Shown here: one piece after another, positions 33,954-43,439 of the stretch
How the letters are laid out: every line of letters starts with the position of its first letter
Numbering within the stretch: position 1 is the first letter of the stretch
From: Actinomyces sp. Marseille-P3109
GTDB taxonomy: Bacteria; Actinomycetota; Actinomycetes; Actinomycetales; Actinomycetaceae
Reading direction: 5' to 3'
Assembly: GCF_900323545.1 (NCBI RefSeq)
Contig: NZ_OOHN01000008.1
Coordinates: forward strand, 2,180,609 to 2,244,608
Length of the DNA stretch: 64,000 bases
The notes under the pieces: generated by a model
Databases searched by the model: none
Told to the model about the DNA's origin: nothing
What the model saw: the letters and a program-made list of their open reading frames with translations, nothing else
Position numbers and translations under genes: made by a program

Positions 33954-35027
33954 TTAGTCGGATAGCCGGACGACGACGGCCCTGTGGTCGGTACCGGGAA
34001 TGGTGACGACCCTTCCCCCCTTTCCTTCCCAGACCGTGCCGTCGACAAAGACGTGGTCGATGGTGGCGCCGAGCAGGGTCGTGCCCGTGCTGCTGGGCCA
34101 GGTGGCCAAGCCGCCGATACCCGCTTGCTCCCCCGCACTGACGCAGCCGCCCAGGTTCCACAGCGGGGCATGATCGCGGGTGGCGTTGAAGTCCCCGGCC
34201 ACAATCAGCCCGGCGGGCGGCCGGCGGCACAGGGAGGCGACGTCGGTCACCGAGCTCCTCCACCACGTCATCGCCCCCGGAAGCGGCGGGTAGGTGTGAG
34301 CACCGACGATGACGGGGCCGTCGCCGCTCTCCGGCTCCAGCCTGACCGTACCGAAACCGGCCCCGGCAGATTCCTCCACCTGCCTGTAGCCGCCCAGTCG
34401 GGAGGCGACGAGGACGGTCGTGGAGTACGCCGGGTCGGAGTTCTGGTCGATCCCCTGCTCAGCCAGGTCGGAGGGCATGGCGGTGTCGGAGAAGACCGCG
34501 AAGCTCGGGGGCTGCGCGCCGCTCTCCTTCTTCTGCTCGGTCAGGGCATCGGCCAGCCGCCGTCCGTAGCGCTGAGTCGTCTCCGGCAGCACGAGGACGT
34601 CGGCCCCCACCGCATCCGCCAGCCCTGCAACCGCCTCGACATCTGCGCCCTCCCGCTCAGTGTTGAGGCTCAAGACGCTCACGGCGCCGGCATCGACGGG
34701 TCGTTGTCGAAGCCCCCTGGACACCAGAACGCCGCCATGAGCCCCCGCCACCAGCAGAAAAACCAGTCCAACCACTGCGGTACGCACACCCGTCCGGCAG
34801 GTTCCCGGCCCAGTCCGAGACGGCTGCCCACGCCGCCGACGACGCCACAGGATCGCGACCGTGAGGAGCAGAAGGCCCAAGGACGCCGCGCCGACCGCCA
34901 GCAGCGAGCGCAACGCAATGAGCTGGGCGCAGGGGAAGACCGTCGTCGGGGGCAGAACGCTCACCAACGTCAGGGCGACGACGGCCACGACAGGACCCCA
35001 CCGAAGAAGCTGTTGACGTCGAGTCAT
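33954..35027 (-). CDS. Membrane-anchored endonuclease/exonuclease/phosphatase-family protein
   Basis: EEP superfamily (DNase I-like fold), a family including nucleases and phosphodiesterases. Seen in 357 residues: three N-terminal transmembrane helices (about 10-32, 38-60 and 82-101), then an extracytoplasmic EEP domain (about 115-355) with VSVLSLNTEREGADVE (start strand), VLVLPETTQRYGRRL (catalytic Glu), GAHTYPPLPG, VAGDFNATRDH (Asp/Asn active site) and terminal GTDHRAVVV (catalytic Asp-His). The conserved residues appear present. ATG at 35027 preferred; an in-frame start at 35132 would add 35 residues overlapping the divergent promoter. Convergent with the hydrolase gene. Confidence 0.85.
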   Translation of the reverse strand: MTRRQQLLRWGPVVAVVALTLVSVLPPTTVFPCAQLIALRSLLAVGAASLGLLLLTVAILWRRRRRGQPSRTGPGTCRTGVRTAVVGLVFLLVAGAHGGVLVSRGLRQRPVDAGAVSVLSLNTEREGADVEAVAGLADAVGADVLVLPETTQRYGRRLADALTEQKKESGAQPPSFAVFSDTAMPSDLAEQGIDQNSDPAYSTTVLVASRLGGYRQVEESAGAGFGTVRLEPESGDGPVIVGAHTYPPLPGAMTWWRSSVTDVASLCRRPPAGLIVAGDFNATRDHAPLWNLGGCVSAGEQAGIGGLATWPSSTGTTLLGATIDHVFVDGTVWEGKGGRVVTIPGTDHRAVVVRLSD

Positions 35028-35142
35028 GTCCGCACTCAACCAGACCCCGGCGGCCTTCTGCCAGCTTCCGTAACCGAGGAGCTCAGCACGATCGGCGTCC
35101 CGGACAAACGAACCCGCATCCATGGGGGACAATGGGCCACCT

Positions 35143-38100
35143 ATGAAACAGGGCGAGGATCGGTACCAGGGTCACAGCGGCGATCAGGCCGGCGGGCACA
35201 GCAGTGGTCAGGGCAAGGACCAGCGTGAGGAGAAACCTGGTGAGCAGGGCGAACGCGGTACCGGTGGCGCACCGGCCAAGCAGGGCCGGCGCAACCCACG
35301 CAGCGATGGCCGCAGCCGCCAGGCTCGGCGCTCAGGCAAGGGCCCGAGCCGACGTCGCAGCACCTGGAGGGGCTACTCCCCCGAGCAGCTCGCCGCCCGC
35401 GCTGCAGCCGTCCCGGCGATCGTCTACCCCGAGGAGCTGCCGGTCTCCGCCCGCCGCGAAGAGATCGCCGCGGCCATCGCCGACCACCAGGTCGTCATCG
35501 TCGCCGGCGAGACCGGCAGTGGTAAGACCACCCAGCTGCCCAAGATCTGCCTGGAGCTGGGCCGGGGCGTGACCGGGATGATCGGCCACACCCAGCCGCG
35601 GCGCATCGCCGCCCGCAGCGTGGCCGAGCGCATCGCCTCCGAGCTGGGCACCCCGATCGGGCCGGGCGGCGTCGTCGGCTACCAGGTGCGCTTCACCGAG
35701 GAGGTCGGCAAGAACACCCTGGTCAAGCTCATGACCGACGGCATCCTGCTGGCGGAGATCCAGTCCGACCCCCAGCTGCGCCGCTACGACACGATCATCG
35801 TGGACGAGGCCCACGAGCGCAGCCTCAACATCGACTTCATCCTGGGCTACCTGGCGCGCCTGCTGCCCCAGCGCCCCGACCTCAAGGTCATCATCACCTC
35901 GGCCACCATCGACTCCGAGCGCTTCGCCGAGCACTTCGGCCGCGAGCAGATCGGCGACCGGGGGCGGCCCTTCACCGTTCCCGCCCCGGTCATCGAGGTC
36001 TCCGGGCGCACCTACCCCGTCGAGGTCCGCTACCGTCCACTGGCTCCCGACGACGTCGAGCCCGACTCCGACGACACCGGCGAGCCGGCCGGCGCCGCCG
36101 CCGGGTCCCGGCCCGGCCCGGCGGCTCCCGGCGAGCTGAGCGAGACCGAGCTGGAGGCCCTGACCTCCCCCGACCCGGCGGTGCGCGCCGCCGCACGGGC
36201 CCGCCGCGAGGCCATCCGCTCCACTGCCGGCTCCACGTCGCTCGCTCCCCGGAACCAGGGCGCTCGCGGCAAGGGCCGAGGCCGTACCGCTCCCGGCGGA
36301 GCGAGCACCGAGGCCGGCGAGCCCAAGGACCAGGTGACCGGGATCCTCGACGCCGTCGACGAGCTCCTGGGCGAGCCCAGCGGCGACATCCTCATCTTCC
36401 TGGCCGGTGAGCGCGACATCCGCGACACCGAGGCGGCCCTCATCGACCATCTGGGGGCGCGCTACACGCCCGACGGCCGCTCGCGCACGCCGGGCGCCAT
36501 TGAGGTCGTACCCCTGTACTCGCGCCTGAGCGCCGCCGAGCAGCACCGGGTCTTCGAGGCCCATCGGGTGCGCCGCATCGTCCTGGCCACGAACGTGGCC
36601 GAGACCTCCCTGACGGTTCCTGGCATCCGTTACGTCGTCGACCCGGGCCTGGCGCGCATCTCCCGCTACTCCAACCGCACCAAGGTCCAGCGCCTGCCGA
36701 TCGAGCCGGTCAGCCGGGCCAGTGCCAACCAGCGGGCGGGCCGCTGCGGGCGCGTGGCCGACGGCATCGCGATCCGTCTATACTCACAGGCCGACTTCGA
36801 GGCGCGCCCGGAGTACACCGAGCCGGAGATCCTGCGCACCTCGCTGGCCAGCGTCATTCTGCAGATGGCGGCCCTGGGGCTGGGGGCGGTGGAGGACTTC
36901 CCCTTCCTGGACGCCCCCGACTCCCGTCAGGTCCGCTCCGGCCTGCAGCTGCTCACGGAGATCGGTGCGATCGAGCCGGCCGGGTCCGCCTCCGCCCGGT
37001 CCGACGACGTCTCCGGGCAGGGCCGGAGGGGGCCGCGTCTGACGGAGATCGGGCGACGCCTGGCCCGCCTGCCGATCGACCCGCGCTTGGGGCGCATGCT
37101 CCTGGAGGCGGGAGAGCTGGGCTGCGTCGGGGAGGTCATGGTCATCGTGGCGGCCCTGTCCATCCAGGACGTGCGCGAGCGCCCAGCGGACAAGCAGGAG
37201 GCCTCTGACGCCCTGCACCGGCGCTTCGCCGACCCGACGAGCGACTTCCTGACCTACTTGAACCTGTGGCGCTACCTGCGCACCCAGAGCCGGGAGCTGT
37301 CAGGCTCGGCGTTCCGGCGCATGTGCCGCGCCGAGTTCCTGCACTACCTGCGGGTGCGCGAGTGGCAGGACGTCCACGCCCAGCTGCGTCAGCTCGCCCG
37401 TCCCCTCGGCCTGGACGCCGCCCCGGTGGAGCTGCCCACGGCCCGCTCGATCCGGGCCGCCACCGAGGCCCTGGAGCCGGGCAGCCACGCCGCCCAGATC
37501 GCCAACGGGGGCGTGGCGGCCGCCGTCGTGGCCCTGGGGCGCAGCGCAGACACTCCCGACGCCGACGCGATCCACCGCTCGCTGCTGGTGGGGCTGCTGT
37601 CCAACGTGGGCAACTGGGACGAGCGGCGTCGGGAGTACGCCGGTGCGCGCGGGACGCGCTTCACGATCTGGCCGGGCTCGGGCCTGCGCCGCAAGACCTA
37701 CGACTGGGTGATGACTGCCGAGCTGGTGGAGACCTCCCGGCTCTTCGCACGCACGGTGGCCAAGGTGGACTCCCGGTGGATCGAGCAGGTGGCGGACCGG
37801 GCGGGCCTGACCCGCCGCGTGTTCGGCGAGCCCTACTGGTCGACCCGCCAGGGGGCGGCCATGGTCCACGAGAAGGTGCTGCTCTACGGGATGACCCTGG
37901 TGGCGGACCGGCCGGCGACGCTGGCGAGCGTGGGAACGGACTCGGCCCGCCAGGTCGCTCGGGAGATGTTCATCCGCTCGGGCCTGGTGGAGGGCGGCTG
38001 GCACGCCCGGCACGGCTTCGTGGAGCGCAACCGGGCCCTCATCGAGGAGCTCCAGGACGTGGAGCGGCGTCGACGCGAGCACGGCCTGCTGGCCGACGAC

Positions 38101-39885
38101 ACCGCCCTGTTCGACTTCTACGACGACCGCGTCCCCGAGGAGGTGACCTCGGCGGCGGCCTTCGATGCGTGGTGGAAGGATCAGCGGCGCACCGCCCCGG
38201 ACCTGCTGGACTTCACGCGCGAGCTGCTGCTGCCCGGTGGGGACGACGCCAGCGGCTTCCCGGACACGTGGGTGCAGGGCGACCTCACCCTGAGCCTGAA
38301 CTACGTCTTCGAGCCGGGCCAGGCCGAGGACGGGGTCAGCGTCCAGGTACCGGTGGAGGTGCTGGGGCGCCTGAGCCCGGAGGGCTTCGACTGGCTGGTG
38401 CCGGGCATGCGCCCCGAGCTGTGCGTGGCCACGATCCGGGCGCTGCCCAAGCGGGTGCGCCGCCAGCTGGTACCGGCCCCGGACGTGGGCGCCCAGGTGC
38501 GGGCGCAGATCGAGCGGGACTTCCCGACGCCGCCGGGCGCGAGCTGCCCGGAGATCCCCTTCGAGGAGGCCTTCGGCCGAGTGGTCTCCCGGCTCAGGGG
38601 TGTGGAGATCACGGAGGACGACTGGGCCGAGGCCGCCGAGCGGCTGCCGGATCACCTGGCGATGGCCTTCGCGGCCCTGGACGCGCAGGGCCGGGTCATC
38701 GGCCGCGGCCGGGACCTGGTCTCGCTCCAGCAGCGGCTGTCGGGAAAGACGGAGGCCGCCGTGCGCTCCGCGGTGCGCGGTGCTCTGGCTCAGGCGATGG
38801 CCGAGGCCCAGGAGCGCCAGGAGTCTCGGGGCAGCGGCGGGAGGTCCGGCCGCAAGGGGCGCAGGAGGAAAGGTGGGCAGGTTGCTGTCGCCCGGCGTCC
38901 CGACGGCGCTGCCGAAGCCACCGGGGCCGGCACCGGTCTGGAGGAGCGCAACGGCCTGACCGACTGGCCCAGCGGTGTACCGGGCCTCGGCGACCCGGAC
39001 GGATCGACGATCCCGGCCTCGGTGGAGTCGGCGGGCCGGGCCGGCCTGGTGGTGCGCGGCTACCCGGCCCTGGTGGCCACCTCGACCAGGAGCGCGGACC
39101 TGAGGATCCTGCCCGACGCCGTCGCCCAGCGTGGCGCTCACGGCGCCGGGGTCACGGCGCTGGCCCTGGCGCGGACCGCCTTACCGACGGCTCGGGTGAA
39201 GAGCCGATGGAGCGCGCAGGAGTCGCTCATCCTGGCGGCCAGCCCCTACCGGAGCACCGAGGCGCTGGTGGAGGACATGGAGGCAGCCGCTGCGCGGGTC
39301 GTGGCCGGGCGCTGGGCGGCCTCGGAGTCCGGCACGCCGCTGGCCGAGGTGCGCAGGCGGGAGGTCTTCGCCTCCCTGGTCGGGGTCATGCGCGATGAGC
39401 TCGAGGACGAGGTCTACCGGGTGGCGCAGCATGCCGCAGCGGCGCTCAAGGCTTCCCGGGAGGTGGATCGTGCGGTGGGCGAGCGCACCTCGCTGACTCT
39501 GCTGGGCACGCTCCAGGAGGTGCGCGAGCACGCGGCGGCCCTGGTCCCGGACGGCTTCATCGCCGCCACTCCGCCGGAGCACCTGGCGTATCTGGAGCGC
39601 TACCTGAGGGCGCTGGTGATGCGGGTGGAGAAGGCGGCCTCCTCGCCGTCGGGAGCCTCCCAGGATGCGGCTCTGGCCTTCCAGGTCTCCCAGGCCCAGG
39701 AGGTGGTGGACAAGGCCCGCGTCAAGGCCGCCTCGCTGCCGGCCGATCCCCAGCGCGAGGCGCTGCTGGAGGAGGCGCGCTGGATGGTCGAGGAGCTGCG
39801 GGTCAGCCTGTTCGCCCAGACCCTGGGCACGAGCCGCAAGGTGAGCCTTCAGCGCATCACCAAGCTCTGCGCCCAGATCGCCTGA
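35143..39885 (+). CDS. hrpA: ATP-dependent DEAH-box RNA helicase HrpA
   Basis: HrpA-type DEAH/RHA helicase, acting on RNA; E. coli HrpA is linked to mRNA processing and ribosome rescue. At about 1580 residues it is much longer than E. coli HrpA (~1300). Seen: a Gly/Arg/Gln-rich N-terminus (1-75), Walker A GETGSGKTT (about 122-130), GHTQPRRIAARS (motif Ia), DEAH at about 221-224, SATID (motif III), a Pro/Ala/Glu-rich insert (about 305-395), ATNVAETSLTVPGIRYVVD and QRAGRCGRVADG (motifs V and VI), helicase-associated domains, the C-terminal DUF3418-like region, and another Ala/Gly/Lys-rich insert around 1230-1290. An ATG at 35122 is an alternative start. Ends before a strong hairpin. Confidence 0.95.
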   Translation: MKQGEDRYQGHSGDQAGGHSSGQGKDQREEKPGEQGERGTGGAPAKQGRRNPRSDGRSRQARRSGKGPSRRRSTWRGYSPEQLAARAAAVPAIVYPEELPVSARREEIAAAIADHQVVIVAGETGSGKTTQLPKICLELGRGVTGMIGHTQPRRIAARSVAERIASELGTPIGPGGVVGYQVRFTEEVGKNTLVKLMTDGILLAEIQSDPQLRRYDTIIVDEAHERSLNIDFILGYLARLLPQRPDLKVIITSATIDSERFAEHFGREQIGDRGRPFTVPAPVIEVSGRTYPVEVRYRPLAPDDVEPDSDDTGEPAGAAAGSRPGPAAPGELSETELEALTSPDPAVRAAARARREAIRSTAGSTSLAPRNQGARGKGRGRTAPGGASTEAGEPKDQVTGILDAVDELLGEPSGDILIFLAGERDIRDTEAALIDHLGARYTPDGRSRTPGAIEVVPLYSRLSAAEQHRVFEAHRVRRIVLATNVAETSLTVPGIRYVVDPGLARISRYSNRTKVQRLPIEPVSRASANQRAGRCGRVADGIAIRLYSQADFEARPEYTEPEILRTSLASVILQMAALGLGAVEDFPFLDAPDSRQVRSGLQLLTEIGAIEPAGSASARSDDVSGQGRRGPRLTEIGRRLARLPIDPRLGRMLLEAGELGCVGEVMVIVAALSIQDVRERPADKQEASDALHRRFADPTSDFLTYLNLWRYLRTQSRELSGSAFRRMCRAEFLHYLRVREWQDVHAQLRQLARPLGLDAAPVELPTARSIRAATEALEPGSHAAQIANGGVAAAVVALGRSADTPDADAIHRSLLVGLLSNVGNWDERRREYAGARGTRFTIWPGSGLRRKTYDWVMTAELVETSRLFARTVAKVDSRWIEQVADRAGLTRRVFGEPYWSTRQGAAMVHEKVLLYGMTLVADRPATLASVGTDSARQVAREMFIRSGLVEGGWHARHGFVERNRALIEELQDVERRRREHGLLADDTALFDFYDDRVPEEVTSAAAFDAWWKDQRRTAPDLLDFTRELLLPGGDDASGFPDTWVQGDLTLSLNYVFEPGQAEDGVSVQVPVEVLGRLSPEGFDWLVPGMRPELCVATIRALPKRVRRQLVPAPDVGAQVRAQIERDFPTPPGASCPEIPFEEAFGRVVSRLRGVEITEDDWAEAAERLPDHLAMAFAALDAQGRVIGRGRDLVSLQQRLSGKTEAAVRSAVRGALAQAMAEAQERQESRGSGGRSGRKGRRRKGGQVAVARRPDGAAEATGAGTGLEERNGLTDWPSGVPGLGDPDGSTIPASVESAGRAGLVVRGYPALVATSTRSADLRILPDAVAQRGAHGAGVTALALARTALPTARVKSRWSAQESLILAASPYRSTEALVEDMEAAAARVVAGRWAASESGTPLAEVRRREVFASLVGVMRDELEDEVYRVAQHAAAALKASREVDRAVGERTSLTLLGTLQEVREHAAALVPDGFIAATPPEHLAYLERYLRALVMRVEKAASSPSGASQDAALAFQVSQAQEVVDKARVKAASLPADPQREALLEEARWMVEELRVSLFAQTLGTSRKVSLQRITKLCAQIA

Positions 39886-40203
39886 CCGCCCTCGATCCAC
39901 TCGCCTGGTCACCCCCTGTCCCTTCGCGGACGTACCGTGAGACGTCATCCTTGCGATGACAACATCTCCTCCCCCAGGAGGATGTCGGCCGGCGCCCCAT
40001 TCGCCCGGCGGGACGATTGCACCGATGTCCGGTGCGGCTAGCCTGGAGTCATTGAGGAAGAACGATCACTGCGACGCCTGCTTTCTCCGTTTCTCCGTCC
40101 CAGGCGTCTCACGGACGCTTTCTCCGGTTCCACACAGTCGGCCCCCGCACCTCTGAGGTGCGGGGGCCGACGACGTCGTCAGCTGTCGATCCGGCCGGTG
40201 TTC
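39886..40203. other. Intergenic region between convergent genes
   Basis: 318 bases between hrpA and cardiolipin synthase, both ending toward it. It contains a perfect 15-bp hairpin and nothing else recognisable; short open frames have no family resemblance. Confidence 0.55.
40138..40170 (+). terminator. Bidirectional hairpin terminator, hrpA/cls
   Basis: A perfect 15-bp stem (TCGGCCCCCGCACCT against its complement) with loop CTG, between two convergent genes. No T-run on either side, as is common for actinobacterial intrinsic terminators. Confidence 0.8.
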
Positions 40204-41730
40204 CTACAGCACGGCGGACATGAGGCGGCAGACGTTGTCCACGTAGCGGTTGTACCAGGGCTCGGTGGCCCAGTCCTCGGCCGTCAGCTCGGTGCAGATG
40301 CCCCGGTAGTCGGCGTCGTTGATGCGCAGCAGGTCGTCGAGGTCCCCGCCGAAGGCCAGCAGCATGACCTCGTAGTTGAGGGCGAAGGAGCGGAAGTCCA
40401 TGTTGGAGGAACCGATGACCCCGACCTCGTCGTCGACCGTCATGTACTTCGAGTGCAGGACCGTCGGCGAGGGGTAGAGGTAGATCCGCACCCCTGCTGC
40501 CAGAAGCGCCGAGTAGTAGGAGCGCTGGGCATGGCTGACGATGAACTGGTCGGACTCCTTGCCCACGAACAGCTCGACCTCCACCCCCCGGTAGGCGGCC
40601 GACGTCATCGCCGACAGGAGTGCCTCGTCAGGGATGAAGTAGGGGCTGGTGATGGACACGCGCCGCTTGGCCCCGTTGATGAGCGCCAGGAACATCCGCA
40701 GGTTCGGCTCGGTGGGGTAGCCGGGCCCGGAGGGCACGAGCTGCATGGCGTTGACGACGGCGTCGGGCCGCCCCGGCCGCGGGGCCGGAGTCCCCACCAG
40801 GACACCCGGGAGCCCCGCCATCTCCGGCAGGGTCTCCAAGGGCGTTCCCAGGGCCAGGTCGAAGGCCTCGAGCTGCTCGCCGGCCTCGAAGTACCAGTCC
40901 ATGGCGAAGATGGCCTGGGCCTCCAGGACGATCTCCCCGGTGACCTCCACGGACAGGTCCTCCCAGCGACGTCCGATGCGCACGTTGCGCCGGGTCCTGT
41001 AGGTGGGGTCGATGACGTTGTGGCTGCCGATGAAGGCCTTCTCACCGTCGATGACGAGGATCTTGCGATGGTTGCGCAGGTCCGGGCGGCGCCAGCGTCG
41101 CTTGAGCGGCAGCAGCGGCATCATGAGCCGCCAGTGGATGCCGGCGTCGGTCATGCGCTGGCAGAACTGCTTCCAGCCGGGGTACTTGCGGCTGCCCAGG
41201 TGGTCCAGCAGGAGGCGCACCGTGACCCCGCGGGCCACCGCGCGCTCCAGGGAGGAGAAGAAGACGTCAGTGACCTCGTCCCAGCTCATGATGTAGAACT
41301 CGACGTGGACGTGGTCGGTGGCGGCGTCGACGGCGCGGGCCATGGCCTCGTAGGTGGTGCGCGGCTCAGCGTGGACGGCTACCACCTCGCCGCTGACGCA
41401 GGGCAGCCCGGTGAGCCGGCGGTTCATGCGCAGTGCCCCGGCCAGGTAGGTCGAGGGCTGGGCCCCTTGAGGCAGGTCGGGCATGGCGCGGGTGTAGTCG
41501 AGGGTGATCTCGTTGACGGTGTGCTGTTGACGGCGACGAGTGCCGTGCACCCACGGGCTGCCGATGAGCAGGTAGAGCGGGAGTCCTACCAGGGGCAGCA
41601 GGAAGATGAGCAGCAGCCACGCGGTCGACGACGACGGGCGGCGATTCTCGGGGACCGTGCCCAGCGCAGCGATCTTGATGAGGTACTCGATGACGACCCA
41701 GGTGGTCGCCAGTACCGGCGGCAACGTCAT
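40204..41730 (-). CDS. cls: Cardiolipin synthase (phospholipase D family)
   Basis: Joins phosphatidylglycerol molecules into cardiolipin at the cytoplasmic membrane. Seen in 508 residues: two N-terminal transmembrane helices (about 7-25 and 36-57), HKD motif 1 HRKILVID at 221-228, and HKD motif 2 H426-x-K428-x4-D433 in LHSKYMTVDD, each followed by the G-S-x-N signature (IGSHN, IGSSN). The length matches bacterial ClsA. A structured leader with a terminator-like hairpin lies just upstream of its ATG. The encoded N-terminal region MTLPPVLATTW is in frame with no better start nearby. Confidence 0.95.
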   Translation of the reverse strand: MTLPPVLATTWVVIEYLIKIAALGTVPENRRPSSSTAWLLLIFLLPLVGLPLYLLIGSPWVHGTRRRQQHTVNEITLDYTRAMPDLPQGAQPSTYLAGALRMNRRLTGLPCVSGEVVAVHAEPRTTYEAMARAVDAATDHVHVEFYIMSWDEVTDVFFSSLERAVARGVTVRLLLDHLGSRKYPGWKQFCQRMTDAGIHWRLMMPLLPLKRRWRRPDLRNHRKILVIDGEKAFIGSHNVIDPTYRTRRNVRIGRRWEDLSVEVTGEIVLEAQAIFAMDWYFEAGEQLEAFDLALGTPLETLPEMAGLPGVLVGTPAPRPGRPDAVVNAMQLVPSGPGYPTEPNLRMFLALINGAKRRVSITSPYFIPDEALLSAMTSAAYRGVEVELFVGKESDQFIVSHAQRSYYSALLAAGVRIYLYPSPTVLHSKYMTVDDEVGVIGSSNMDFRSFALNYEVMLLAFGGDLDDLLRINDADYRGICTELTAEDWATEPWYNRYVDNVCRLMSAVL

Positions 41731-41772
41731 GTTCGCATCATGTCATGTCCGTCGAGCGGGCCTCGGAAAGAA

Positions 41773-41807
41773 GCCTGGGCGCGGGCCGGATGGCCCTACG
41801 CCCAGGC
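41773..41807 (-). terminator. Terminator-like hairpin 42 bases upstream of cls
   Basis: Minus-strand stem GCCTGGGCG/CGCCCAGGC (9 bp) with a further inner GGCC/GGCC pairing, followed immediately by the T-rich TTCTTTCC. It is the only hairpin in this region with a U-rich tail. Confidence 0.65.
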
Positions 41808-41809
41808 AC

Positions 41810-41854
41810 TGCGAAGGCCCGCCCCGGTTGAACCACCGGGCCGGGCCCTTCGCA
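41810..41854 (-). repeat. Long interrupted hairpin, cls leader
   Basis: TGCGAAGG pairs with CCTTCGCA, then CCCG with CGGG, then CCCGGT with ACCGGG around loop TGAACC, with a single-base interruption between blocks. It stands directly next to the terminator-like hairpin, so the two form a tandem structure. Confidence 0.65.
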
Positions 41855-42153
41855 ACGAGGTCGCTTACCGGTTCCCATTCGGCAGCGGATCCTCCTTCAC
41901 TGAAACGCCCGAGCACATTCCCTTGGCTGTGGCCCGGACTCGGTGCCCACCGGTCAGCGGTACTCCCCAGTACCTCGCGGTCGCCACCGTCCAGTGGTGA
42001 CTATGACTCTGCCGACGCTGTCTGAAAGAAACCTGAAAATAATGCATCTAAATGATGACGCTTGGTGACGATACGGTTACGGCTTCCCGAGCACTGCCCT
42101 ACAGTACCTCACAAACGTTGGAACGACAGCATCCGTGGGGCTCATCTCCGAAC

Positions 42154-43284
42154 TTACGGCTCCAACGTCGGACTTCCAAAAAGGGCCTTGAAGTAGCCGT
42201 AGAAGTTCCAGTTCCCCCAGGAGGTGCACTGGTCTCCACCGCTTCCGGCGGCCGCATTGGGCTGAAAGGGCGTGTAGTTGTACAGGCCCGCCGTCGCCTG
42301 GTTCGCGACCGTGAGCTCGCCGCTGCCGCACTGACCGTTGGGCGAGTAGGCGATCTGGGTCGGTCGCTGCGCCACCACGTCATAGGTCCCCGGGTTGAGA
42401 CGGTAACGCTGGAACTGGGAGGCCGCCCCGTAGAGCTGGGAGGAGAAACCGGCCCACTGAGGGTCGCAGGTTCCGTGATCGGGGCAGGCGTAACCGGCCG
42501 CGGCCTCGTAGTCGCGGGCACCCAGCGTCCGGCCGGAGGCGGTCAGCAGCCCCTGCTCCTTGTGGATGAGGACGAGGAGAACCTGGGGGTTGATGTCGCA
42601 GGCCTGGGAGACCTCCCAGACGACATCGGCCGCACTGAGCCCCGAGGCATCCCTGGTGCCGCCGGGGCAGAAGGTACTGGCCTCGCGCCCCTGCATGGAG
42701 AAGGTGGCCGTGGCCAGGCACTCGGTGCCGTCGCTGCCCGGCTGGCAGCCGGCGTTGACCCGTGCCAGGAATTCCGCGATCTCCTCGCGCGTCATGGCGT
42801 CGGCGTCGTAGAAGACCTCATCGTCGATGATGCGCGCGGCATCGAACCCGCTCGTATCGGGCACCAGGGGAGCCGGTGCGGAGCTCGCCGTCCCCAGGGA
42901 GGTCTGCTGCCCCAGGCCCGCGAGTCCGTTGAGTGAGGAGCCGGCCGCACGCAACGCGATCACGCCCACCAGGAGTGTGATGAGGAAGGCGCCCAGACCG
43001 ACGCCGACCGGGCTGCGCAGGAAGGCCAGGAGCGGGTTCCTCCTGCCTCGTTTCCTGCGCCTGACGCTGGCGCGAAGGCGGCCGGGACGCTCGCCACCTC
43101 CCCGGTGGCCCCGACCGTGCCCGGGATGATGCCCCTGACCGCCGCCTCGGGCACGCTCACCTCCGCGCTGCGCCGTCGGGCCCGCGCGGTGCGGAGTGCG
43201 GGCCGGCTGGGAGGCGCTGGAACCACTGGCGCCTCGGTGGGCCCGCGAGCGTCGGTTGGAGGGATGGTGGGACATCGACGTCAT
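42154..43284 (-). CDS. Secreted or membrane-anchored lysozyme-like protein
   Basis: 376 residues. Seen: a long Arg/Gly/His-rich cytoplasmic head (1-80, including GGGQGHHPGHGRGHRGGGE), one transmembrane helix (about 90-110), and an extracytoplasmic domain (about 145-376). That domain includes ACDINPQVLLVLIHKEQGLLT, whose helix-Glu arrangement resembles the catalytic Glu of soluble lytic transglycosylases, and later AAGYACPDHGTCDPQWAGFSSQLYGAASQFQ and a Trp/Gly-rich end. Similar domains sit in actinobacterial proteins loosely annotated as hemagglutinins. Cell-wall binding or cleavage is the likely role but is inference. The start could be 43284 or 43275; no strong ribosome-binding site. Confidence 0.72.
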   Translation of the reverse strand: MTSMSHHPSNRRSRAHRGASGSSASQPARTPHRAGPTAQRGGERARGGGQGHHPGHGRGHRGGGERPGRLRASVRRRKRGRRNPLLAFLRSPVGVGLGAFLITLLVGVIALRAAGSSLNGLAGLGQQTSLGTASSAPAPLVPDTSGFDAARIIDDEVFYDADAMTREEIAEFLARVNAGCQPGSDGTECLATATFSMQGREASTFCPGGTRDASGLSAADVVWEVSQACDINPQVLLVLIHKEQGLLTASGRTLGARDYEAAAGYACPDHGTCDPQWAGFSSQLYGAASQFQRYRLNPGTYDVVAQRPTQIAYSPNGQCGSGELTVANQATAGLYNYTPFQPNAAAGSGGDQCTSWGNWNFYGYFKALFGSPTLEP

Positions 43285-43427
43285 CGTGTCACACAACGGC
43301 GGGGCGCACCGGTCTCCGGGCGCTATGACTTCCCGGAACAACCGGTGCTCCACGCCGGCGGCTGGAGGCGATCGGCATCACCGGCCGTCTCCGTCGCCGC
43401 CATCGACGGGGTGCGGTCGGCGGCGCA

Positions 43428-43433
43428 TACTGT
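43428..43433 (+). promoter_or_regulatory. -10 box, leaderless SprT-like transcript
   Basis: TACTGT, six bases (GGGGCC), then the GTG at 43440. Fits a leaderless start. Confidence 0.55.
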
Positions 43434-43439
43434 GGGGCC

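Larger units (their letters stand above)
41731..42153 (-). other. Structured 5' region of cls, possible attenuator
   Basis: 423 bases without a gene, upstream of cls and downstream of the lysozyme-like gene, both leftward. On the minus strand it holds a small hairpin GGTACT-GGGG-AGTACC (about 41953-41968), then a long stem 41810-41854, then a terminator-like hairpin 41773-41807 followed by TTCTTTCC, 42 bases before the cls ATG. The distal end (42015-42070) is AT-rich and could be a promoter. Either a late terminator for the upstream gene or a regulated leader of cls. Confidence 0.5.
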
